64,000 bases of DNA from Suillus spraguei (Eukaryota > Basidiomycota > Agaricomycetes > Boletales > Suillaceae), in contig JABCPU010000017.1 in assembly GCA_016800925.1 (NCBI GenBank), forward strand, positions 1 through 64,000, given 5' to 3'. The notes under the pieces are model-generated. The model saw only the letters and a program-made list of their open reading frames with translations. It was not told where the DNA came from and made no database searches. The position numbers and the translations under genes are program-made. This document shows, in pieces, positions 55,526 to 64,000 of the stretch; the stretch's first letter is position 1; every line of letters starts with the position of its first letter.

Positions 55526-58274
55526 TCAAAGACTGTCCGACGTCGACTCTCCATGGTGATGCAGTAGGTGGAGCAACTGAAAAGCTACCTCTCCCTCTTG
55601 CAACCTTTCGAACGTTTCACTCAATTTTTCTGATCTACCAAAGTCTATGAGCCGGAAGCTTTTGCCCGAGCCCATCCGCTCGAGTGGCCACTCTGTTGGC
55701 TTGCCTTGTTGCCACAAGATGTTCCGCGCTGCGAATGACCCGTGCAACCACCCTGCATGATGAAAGCGCAAGACAAGCGATGCACACTCTTGCTTGTCGT
55801 CCAGGCACAACTCGTCTGGATCTATCTCGCGGCCACAGTGTTCCAGGAGTAAGATCGGACTCAGATAACGAGGTAGACGCGAATGTTTGTCGTCAGTCAG
55901 CTCGTCAGGTGTGTAATACCCGTAAAACTGTGGACATAGTGCCCCGACGGGGACAGGGTCGTGCATTGGGGGTACAATATTATATCCAGTCCAGTATTGG
56001 AAGAAGTGGTCAGGGAACGATTGATAGTTTTCCGCTTCTTGAGCGAGGTGGGGGTCGTGTGCTATCGAGAGTTTCGCAGCAACACTGACAATCGTGGTGC
56101 GTGGAACCGGTCCCGAGCCCAAATTTCTCTCGTGATCGCATTGTTCTTCTGAGGGGCTTCGCCACTTCACAGTAGTGTTGAGGCGAAGGACTGGCCCAGA
56201 GTAAGATGCGATCCGGATGACCGCGGGGGGTTCAAGGGCGAATGTTTTTTTCTCGCCGTATTCTTCGCTCGGTTCGTTCCTACTTCCCTTTGAGTCTTTT
56301 TCTTCGTCACCATTGCATTGCCCTCCTCTGGTTCCGTTGTCCCCTTCCCTTTGTCCTCTTTTGGAGCAGACCCCAGCGCACACGGTTGATGATCGTCTAC
56401 CTTTATACCAGCGTCAGAATTTTCTTCCTGCTCAACTTTGGCTCCAGGTTCCAGATCCTGCCCATCTACAGCATCGATTTCGACATCAGTTTCGGCGCCC
56501 CCTGTTGTCGGTGCATCACTAGCAGTGTCTGGAGGAGGGTCTCCGTTCGAACTCAGTACGTCATTAGCATCGACGGACGTTTTGCTACCAGGCTTATCCC
56601 CAATTCAACGGGTATGTCCCAATCACCTCTGTAACCTGGTGCTCCTCGATGGCAATATGATCAGTTATTCGTTTCGGACCAGGGCCCTCCTCCCGGACTG
56701 CCCTGCATTGTTTCTTCATATTTCGCTACCGGATCTTGTAAAAGTGCTTCCCATTCTCCCTCGTCCTTCAACTTCTGGACCTGTTGGCGGACGTCTTCCT
56801 CCACGCAAGCTTTGCATAGATAAGCCTCGAAAAAAAGGTCACGCGGAAGTTCCCACTCTATATTGTGCACAACTGAATGATGACCGGAGCCCACTATGTG
56901 AGGTGCGAGGTAGAGATGAGCTTCTTCCACTTGCGTCCTCTTCCGGGGTCGTAGAGGGAGTACAACTTCAATAAGCGGCTCCTCTGTCGGTCCCTCCTTG
57001 TCAGTGGGGAAGATGCGCATCACGCTTTCTTCCTTTGCTGCTTCGTCTTCTGCCACATCCGCCAGTTTCTGCGCCTTCGAGGCGATCTCCTTGCCTTCTG
57101 GTGTGAGGGAGAGTGAATATGTTCGGACGATGTTCCCTCCATTGGCAGCTTTGGAAAGCCATGGAGTCTCATGGTCGGAATTACGGTCGGAATCGCCCTG
57201 ATTGACAGTCAATTTGTTCCAGGGGTCATGAACATGGAGCTTTTGAGGAAGAAGGTGCAAAGGAATACGTTGTTGAAGTGTAGACGTCTCGTGCGTGCAA
57301 GGGATGAAAGGATATGGAGAAGGATAATGGTCGGGATGGAAGGGCGAGTCAATATCTGGCAATGGTGCGGCAGATTCGCTGATCAGATGGTCCGTACTGT
57401 GTTCTGGTGATGTTTCGCCTTTACTTTCCGATATTGATTTATCGAGCTGCGCGCTGGCGGTTGTTTCGTTTGCGTCCTTTTTGAATAGACATCAGCAGTT
57501 GATACCGCCTGCACCTCTTGCTCTCTCCCGATATTGTCACCTTCATCATCGACCGGAGGGGTCGAATCTCCTCCATCTGTAGCTTTTTCCAGGTCGCTAT
57601 AACTGAAAGCGGACCAGCCTGCTTTTTCCATCTCTCTGATCTCCCTTCGAGTGGAAAACTGATCGAATATGCCAAATGCGACGCGTGTATCATAAGACCT
57701 TATCATTTCCCCGATATCAACTACTGGCATCTCCTTGGGATGCTCCTCCTTATCGGCCCAATGGAGTTCATCTCCCGCTATGAGCTCACCATGCTGGCGC
57801 ATCCATTTTGCGAGTCTGCTGCCCGTGGAGATGGTGAGATAGTTCTGCACGTCTGGGGCACGTAGAACCTCGTAAAAGTCGTAGAGTGTTGCACCCCACA
57901 AGTCAATTCCATTGCTAGCCTCCTTGCCCCGCAATGAAGATGCCGCGATGGTGTCTCCTTTGGGATCACGAGGCCAGACGCGGAAGACGATGCGATTCTT
58001 GCCATATCCGACGCAATGCTTATCGTTGTCTACTTGTTGTTGGATGATCTTGGGAAGTTTGTGCGGGTCGAGCGTATTGAAGTCTGTGTTTTCGATGCGT
58101 ATACCTGAACCTGGGCTACAACAGAATAGTTTTATAGTGTGCTATAACATCAAAGATAGTGACATACCGCTCTCCTTTGGCTTCCTTGTGTGATGGCGCC
58201 CTAGTAGATTCCGCGTCCACAGCTTCTGAGACACACTGTTTAGCCTTCCGAGTGTTCAAGAACCCCCGTTTCAT
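55526..58274 (-). CDS. kinase-like protein with atypical catalytic loop (probable pseudokinase), multi-exon
   Basis: First exon 58274-58168 (MKRGFLNTRKAK), intron 58167-58116, then a long exon through GIRIENTDFNTLDPHKL and NGIDLWGATLYDFYEVL. The next reading frame (SPFHPDHYPSPYPF, YSLSLTPEGKEIA, EEAHLYLAPHIVGSGHHSVV, ELPRDLFFEAYLCK) has no ATG before its conserved part. It is therefore probably joined by a short intron (about 57514-57477). After a Ser/Pro/Glu-rich linker with unresolved introns comes a kinase-like C-terminal lobe: YLSPILLLEHCGREI, LHGSFAARNILWQ, then FRLIDFGRSE. The HRD-like loop reads H-G-S-F-A-A-R-N, with Ser at the catalytic Asp position, while DFG is kept. I recognise this as an agaricomycete kinase-like family. 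If two genes exist instead of one, the border would be near 57380. Confidence 0.65.
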
Positions 58275-60932
58275 GGTGATATTTCTCTCTAGATGGGCTG
58301 CTAATCTTAGGGTGTTACGGCTGCGGCACTCACAGAGAGATGTTGGGGGAGTCGGATTAAAACTCAGACGCAGAAGAAGCACAAACGATATCATTGTTGT
58401 GGGCATCAATCATGATCAAGTTTCGAAAGCCTATGCCTCGATCGAGGATTAAATTATTTCCTAAATAGTCGCGCCTCTTGCTGTGTTCACGCGCACGGTT
58501 CACCTGGACCTGGATAGTCGATGATTAAGACGACTACAGATTTGAAAACAGCCTGGAAAACGCAACTTTGAACGTCTTGAGATTTGTTCGACGTGTCATC
58601 CGAATCACAAGCGGGGTACGCCGCACGAACGCAACTATTCCACTCACAGGCCGACCGGTTAACGTTCAACGTTAACATTAATACGCTGCCACACACTGGC
58701 CATTCCCGCAGTCACGTAGGCACTTGTGCACGACTCTGTCAAATTCAGATTCTATAAACAGACTCAAGTGTATCACAAACCTGTGGTCAATAACGAATGA
58801 GTAACCTGAAAGTGAGCGATGGCATGGTCCCAACGCAGTGCATCTAAAACAGCCATGAAATTTTGTCATACAGCATGCAACTAATGTGGTCACACTTACT
58901 AAATTATACCAATGGATCAGGAAGGCCACCCAGTTCTGTTTAAGCTTTGAGGCTAGTCTAGTATTTCACATAGCATCCTACACTGCAGTGGCAGAAGCAA
59001 CCCTTTGTAACAAACTTGAAGGCGTGAAAAATGAACAAATTCGGAATACCTTTCTGGATCACAATGTCCTACATTTAATCATCCACCATACATAGTTCCG
59101 CAGCGGTAGTGACGAAGACGACGTAGATCTAGAATGGGAGAGAAATGAGGTGGGGTGCTGTACTTAGGCGATGCCGTCATGAAGCGGGAGTGGCTGTGAG
59201 TGCCGCGGACTTGGCAAGTGCGAGCTCGGTACAAACTCGTTCTACAATGATAGCCTGCGACTTTGAACTGAAGTTCTATTGGTACCTCGCAACGTCTGAT
59301 GGGCGCTCTATAATGGTGAAACTCTCGCCACATAAATCGACTCCAGTTGCGTACACAGACCGAATATGAGGAAGATGGTCGTTCTTTCTTTCTTACGAAG
59401 AATTGCATTACCGCAGCCAGATGGATCGCCCCATTAGGGTTCGACTCATCACCATGTACCATTGTGTCAACGCGAATAAGAACGCAAACTCTGGATGATG
59501 TAAGGGAGACCAAATAATGTTCAAAAATTTGACATCCATTGCGAAGGAAAATTCAAAATGGCAGGCCAGGTGAACCCATCCATTTTAGCTAATTGATGGG
59601 TTGAATGCTTCCTGGGCAGCGTTATAAATGCACTGGGCATAACATGATTAGTGACAATTGCCTTGGCAGTGATACATCAAATGTCATTCCCTTTGTCATC
59701 AGTTAATTGGTAGTGCCTCGAGAAACCTGTCGGCGCGCGAATGAGTGTCGTGAAAGAGGATATGTAAAGTGAGATAACTCATGTTCCCGTGGAAGCAACG
59801 CGTGTTGACGCCTTACGCGAGCTCTAGCCCCATCTATGTGTCTACAACAGCAACGTGATCAACGTTGAGTAGCTGTGCCACTTACTTAGAGTTTGGCAAG
59901 GCTTTAAGCTTCAACACATTAGCCCTCATCAACGCTGAGCCATTTTAAACGGTGCACGAACTCATGGGCTCGTCTTCTCAAAGTTCATCAACACCCAAAT
60001 CGACACCTTTGTGTCTGCACAGCCTGTAATCAATTATCGAGCACGAATATTGACAGTAATTTCGTCCTCGTCAGGAGAATCATCCTCCCTCGAGTCTCTA
60101 TGAAGAGGTGTATTGCCCAAAAGCAGATCCATTTTACGTGCAACCATAAGGGTTTGGCATCCCTACTCATGGTGAGTAAGAATGCCCAGAAGCTTGAAAG
60201 TCTTCGTCGAGTATAATTGCACTCTGATTATAACTGAGTTCGTTATACGTGCAAATCATCCGGTCGACTCACCTCTCTTTCACCCTCTTGACGCACGCGT
60301 GAATTTTATTGTCCCTCCTGTGTCTGATCATCAAGTATCACAAATATTCTAGGAAATAAGGATAGTGACTCACGTTATGGTTTGAGAACCCAATTCTTGA
60401 ACGCCTAGCAGCAAGCTTTCCATGATGCGAGTGATCACATTGGGTGCGTGGATGTGATGGCAACCAGGAACCTGTCTTGCATGATCTCCATAGTAGAGTC
60501 TCTCGTTGTTCGCTGGGATGAACAAGGTGCTCGCAGCGTCGGAATCCGAGCGAAACAAATAAGTAGTGACCATACTAGGCAGACCAACCATATTCACGGA
60601 AGTTGCCGTGCTATTCCGCGGAGTCTAGGCCTGGCGTTCAGGACTACCAGCACGGTTCGGTGTGCGAGAACACAAGAATAAATATCTGGGTAGCCTCACT
60701 TAGCTGTGCGATAGAAACTTGAATGTGCATGCAAGACAACCAAAACAAAACAAATGTCTGAAACGATATAGTATGACCGTCCTAGTATTATAAGCATGTC
60801 CATATGATATGAAGTGCACGCGCGGCTAAGTGTGAGGCTTCCAGACCAAAGGCCTAAAACGTGAAGCGTTTTGTCAATGCAGGCATGGCGCTGGTGTTCT
60901 ATTATAACCGAACCTAAATATAGTGCATCGGC
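58275..60932. other. 2.7 kb without a recognised gene
   Basis: The longest frame (59079-59513, minus, 144 codons) and one at 60370-60597 (minus, ending before a GTGAGTC-like donor) show no family I know. A palindrome, GTTAACGTTCAACGTTAAC, lies near 58658. No tRNA recognised. Confidence 0.4.
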
Positions 60933-62016
60933 TCACGACTCCCCTACAGAGCTAGTGGGTATCAAGAATTCTTCTGCAGAAGTAGCAAGCGCGTCGTAGA
61001 GATAGATGACGCCGAATATGAGGAACAGAACTGCGCCTCCTAGGGTCACTGCAATGCTGGGTCAGTTTCGATGCTTCTAAATGGACGACGAACAAGACAA
61101 ATAAAACCGGACAACAGGTAAAATATAGCAAGCACAGCAGCATGCACATGTGGGAACAATTATAGACGGCGAGCGTCAGATAAATGCATGAAGGTATGAT
61201 AATATTCCGAAGCAAAGCAATAATTGGATGGAAATAAATGACTCACCATGCTTGACAGATATCTTACTCGACACATATCGTCCTCCAATGACAGCCAGCG
61301 CTGTACAACATGTATGGCCAAGGACTGTCCCTAGTGTCACGAGATACACATTCTAAAAATGTGCCTTGTCAACACAGGTCTTCGAATCAAGAAAGAAAAA
61401 GAAAACTCACATGAGCAGCACCTAAAGCAATTGTAGCAATCTGGCTCCTGTCTCCCCACTCCCCGAGGAAAGTAAGCACAAAGGATTGCACAAAAACGGG
61501 TCCAAGGATAAGACTGCAAAAATTTCTCATGCCTTCTGTGACACCCCAACCCAATTTTTTCAGTTTTCTCGTACTTGAAGATGAAGGGACAGCTTCTCCC
61601 TCCTCGAGCTGTTCAAGCGGAATACCACCCCCCGTGTCAAATTCGTCCCCATCTATCTCCTCTTCCGCCTCCTTCATTTCTTCCTCAACCCTTTTCCTCC
61701 CCTTTCCCTCTATCTCCTTCGCCTCCATCACCATCTTACTCCCAAACGCCAAAAACAGTACCCCAGCCATGATCTGAGTCCATTTTTTGGGTAAAAGCGT
61801 GGGCAGTATATGACCTAGCGAGGCTGACAGCATAGACATGAGCACAAGGGAAGTAAAAGCGCCCAGGAAGACGACTAGGCGGGGATGACGCATGGCGAGA
61901 ATGGCGGAGATGAAGAAGGTTTTGTCCCCAATTTCGGAGAGGATGATTGTCATGAAGGAGCGTATGAGGGTTTCCATTGAGAAATCAGTGAACGCTGTGG
62001 CTGGTTGTGTCGACAT
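60933..62016 (-). CDS. GDT1: GDT1/TMEM165-family cation exchanger
   Basis: Exons 62016-61411, 61352-61247 and 61048-60933 give 275 aa. Two copies of the family signature E-x-G-D-(K/R)-(T/S) are present: SEIGDKTFF at about residues 27-35 and GEWGDRSQIA at about 185-194. Each starts a three-helix half. The halves are joined by an acidic, charged loop (KGRKRVEEEMKEAEEEIDGD). Exon 3 codes the last helix (LGGAVLFLIFGVIYLYDAL). The family exchanges Mn2+ or Ca2+ for protons in the Golgi membrane and supports glycosylation. Intron 2 is 198 bp, long for this genome. The gene looks intact, and its 3' half has been copied twice upstream (51745, 52420). Confidence 0.92.
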
Positions 62017-63180
62017 CTCGGATGGGATTAAGGTTGGGTAGTGAGTAGGGAGCAGGCTTATACTTATAGTTCGACGTGGTAGGTCTGGGTCTGAGAAGCC
62101 TTTTGTTTGTTTGAGTGTGCGCTGCACGGCTGTAGTTAACGTGTTATAAGGTAATGGCAGTGGAGAATTGAGTCCGCTATGGGGATGGTCTCTTCCCACA
62201 GCCTGCCGGATAACTCCTAGTAGGCTAATACTAAGTACGCCATTTACAAATATCCTGTCAATGTGGTGGCACGCTGTCGATTTTCATATTTGTCTCATAT
62301 TGTCCATGCAGGTGGGAGTACTCTTCAACCTTCGACCTAGCAGCACAGTGACGACAGCAAAGTTCAAACCGATCCCAAAGCCCTGAGTAAACGAGTTCAC
62401 CGCACCCACACGTCGAAAACACACCACAAGAACATACTGCGTACATGGATTCAACGAAAAATGGCCTATGAACACGGTGTGGTCATCATATATGCATATA
62501 CTTTTTAGCAGCCTGGGGCCCAAGCACGAACACGTCCAATGGACATTGGACACGTATACGTGCAAGGGCTGGCCAAGCTCCGAAAATCTCGATAGCTATC
62601 TGCCATGTAATGAATGTAATCGCATGGATATTTTAGCGCATAGCATGTTCTATTCCGTAGGAGCCAGAATATGTATGTCTCATTTTCTTATTTTAAAGTG
62701 GATGACACCAACAACACATTGACATTGACTTACATGCATTTCTACAGCAAACATGAGATAATTATATATACCCGCGCCGTCCCAAGTAAATAAATGCTCT
62801 GATTCACTGGTTACCAACATCTCAACATGAGCTATTCTGAACGCCACGGATTGGGAATCACCTGTAACTGGCCGAGACTGCATGGGTACCCAGTAAAATC
62901 CCATCATCAGGTGTCTATCTCGCATCCTCAGTTTGGTTATTGAGTCACTCGCAAATGTATATAGTCCGGCCTGTACCCTCGGATTCGATAGCAGAATTAC
63001 ACCCGATATTTTCCCCGCTCCAAGTGGGTCCGATATCCTCTGACGTCGCAACTACAACTCAGTACGTTCAACGTGTTTACTTTGCTTACTCGAGCTGGAA
63101 CGAAGACGGTTTACTAAATTATTTCAGGTTACGAGCCCGGACTGTTTACACCAAAACCAACAAGTGCGCAAATACTTGAT
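62017..63180. other. intergenic, GDT1 promoter side; no gene seen
   Basis: Short frames on both strands lack recognisable features. AT-rich around 62760 (ATTATATATACC). Confidence 0.4.
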
Positions 63181-63554
63181 TCATTTTGCGGCATTTCCTC
63201 TACATAGTTCTTGATCAGCAGCAAACTGCATAATTTTCCGTCAACAACAGCACCAATGGGAAGCGGAAACATAACCCACCAGCATGTTGCTATGTGCAAA
63301 TCCACTAGCCTCCTCTTAAAAAAGCCAGCACATTTTGGCACCGGTCGGCTGACATTACGAGACCAAACGGGTGAGCCACCAAGTAAAAATTTGATGCAAA
63401 GCAAACTACTCCTACTTACAATTTCATAACAGACACTCCCCTTGACGCAGCAGTCGCTGTCCTTGACGCAAGGCCACTCCTGTTCCTGACACGCATTTAC
63501 AGACATCATGGATGTTGTTAGCGCAATAATAACGGTGAGGAAGGATAAACGCAT
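63181..63554 (-). CDS. small cysteine-rich secreted protein, copy 3
   Basis: Exon 1 is 63554-63420: signal peptide MRLSFLTVIIALTTSMMS, then cysteines C-x6-C-x5-CC-x5-C exactly as in copies 1 and 2. The donor GTAAGT is in the same place. The second exon is less sure: an acceptor TATGCAG at 63226 would give a short exon to a TGA at 63181, with an intron of 194 bp instead of 59. A DGK-like piece resembling copy 2 exon 2 lies just before this acceptor without a usable AG, so the 3' end may be rearranged. Confidence 0.55.
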
Positions 63555-63633
63555 TGTTCGTGTGTAGTATGAACCGCTGAAGTGCTCCAAAAATCTCTTT
63601 GGGGGTGAAGTGGACGGTAGGAAGACGGCTTGC

Positions 63634-63640
63634 TTTTATA
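63634..63640 (-). promoter_or_regulatory. TATA box of small secreted protein gene 3
   Basis: TATAAAA on the minus strand, about 80 bp before the ATG at 63554. The leader between them (TCTTCCTACCG, CAAAGAGATTTTTGGAGCAC) matches the leaders of copies 1 and 2. Confidence 0.6.
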
Positions 63641-63751
63641 CTCGCAAAGTAGTCTTTTATCCAGCATTTCTGTTTAGCAGAATGGTTTAGGCGCAACCCA
63701 ATTATCTCACGAGAAGCTGAACTAACGATTCCTGCTTCCTGCCAGCGGAAC

Positions 63752-64000
63752 TTTCACGTCACAACATTATTTGAATGGAAGAATTCACCGCGCTACGAGA
63801 AGGCAAAGCTCATAGATCCCTCAATGCCCTCCAGCAAATTCATGAAGCTGGTTGCCTCCCTTCCTAGAAACCAAACGAGTATATACACCCAACTCCGTAC
63901 AAGACACGCCCCGCTCAACCACCATCTACACCGCATAGGAAAGGCGGAATCTCCCCGCTGTTCATTCTGCCCGGAAAAAGATGAAACCACTCACCACTTA
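63752..64000 (+). CDS. LINE-type ORF, C-terminal region, runs off the window
   Basis: The open frame reads LFEWKNSPRYEKAKLIDPSM, PSSKFMKLVASLPRNQTSIY, TQLRTRHAPLNHHLHRIGKA, then CSFCPEKDETTHHL at the edge. This is the CCHC-like end after RNase H in non-LTR retrotransposon ORF2 proteins of mushroom fungi (zf-RVT type). The upstream reverse transcriptase part is absent in the window, so this is a 5'-truncated copy or a remnant. Confidence 0.6.

Noticed and set aside
58655..58680. Palindrome GTTAACGTTCAACGTTAAC as a transposon end
   Set aside because: Similar words occur near 52077 and 59866 but no paired inverted end or target duplication was found.
59079..59513. 144-codon minus-strand frame as a gene
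   Set aside because: No homology recognised, no intron signals, competing frame on the other strand of similar quality.
60370..60597. Minus-strand frame ending at a possible splice donor
   Set aside because: Could be an exon of an enzyme fragment, but no second exon or domain could be found.
61049..61246. Minus-strand frame inside GDT1 as a separate gene
   Set aside because: It is intron 2 of GDT1 read together with exon 3 in another frame; the spliced exon 3 gives the conserved last helix.

Overview
This is a genomic window from a filamentous basidiomycete, most likely an Agaricomycete and probably Boletales. The reasons are genes cut by many 45-60 bp GT..AG introns, remnants of the KDZ and Plavaka transposases and of a transposon-linked TET/JBP dioxygenase known from mushroom genomes, a chromodomain Ty3/gypsy element, a NACHT-WD40 receptor, and several protein families typical of mushroom-forming fungi. 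The taxon is inferred from gene content only.

Positions 1 to about 37,000 are a transposon and satellite graveyard. It starts with the 3' end of a KDZ transposase (1-857), a frameshifted accessory gene (1029-1830) and a broken TET/JBP-type 2-oxoglutarate dioxygenase (3446-4750, minus). Around them lie tandem arrays of 80, 170 and 172 bp units (about 1930-3360, 4937-5440, 8340-9870, 12060-15450), a 2 kb foldback element carrying a stolen gypsy fragment (5491-7500), a 1.2 kb MITE-like element (10022-11196) and inverted LTR-like copies. From 16 to 31.5 kb lie three degraded accessory genes. One is split by two opposite solo LTRs (16420-17189, 18492-19259). Another is split by an older solo LTR (22462-30587) into which a complete 7,645 bp chromovirus inserted (22859-30503; LTRs that read as identical). 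A Plavaka transposase relic (32,900-36,624, minus) is broken by one more solo LTR (33309-33783).

From about 39 kb the window is host euchromatin: an intact 21-exon BRE4-like membrane protein (39257-43725), a NACHT-WD40 receptor with eight near-identical WD repeats (45080-48989, minus), a HIT-family protein with an N-terminal membrane anchor (50098-51094, minus), two small cysteine-rich secreted proteins (53158, 54651), a pseudokinase-like gene (55526-58274, minus), GDT1 (60933-62016, minus), a third cysteine-rich secreted protein (63181-63554, minus) and the edge of a LINE-type ORF (63752-64000). Two patterns tie this part together. A partial HIT duplication brackets the NACHT-WD40 gene, and broken copies of the GDT1 3' end lie beside the small secreted protein genes, so this stretch has been built by repeated segmental duplication.

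The most informative single element is the chromovirus. It shows target site duplications, a TGATG gag/pol junction, an 11-nt primer site complementary to its own predicted transcript start (Tf1-type self-priming), a chromodomain, and an extra 489-aa zinc-knuckle ORF after pol. Its only coding defects are three single-base losses.
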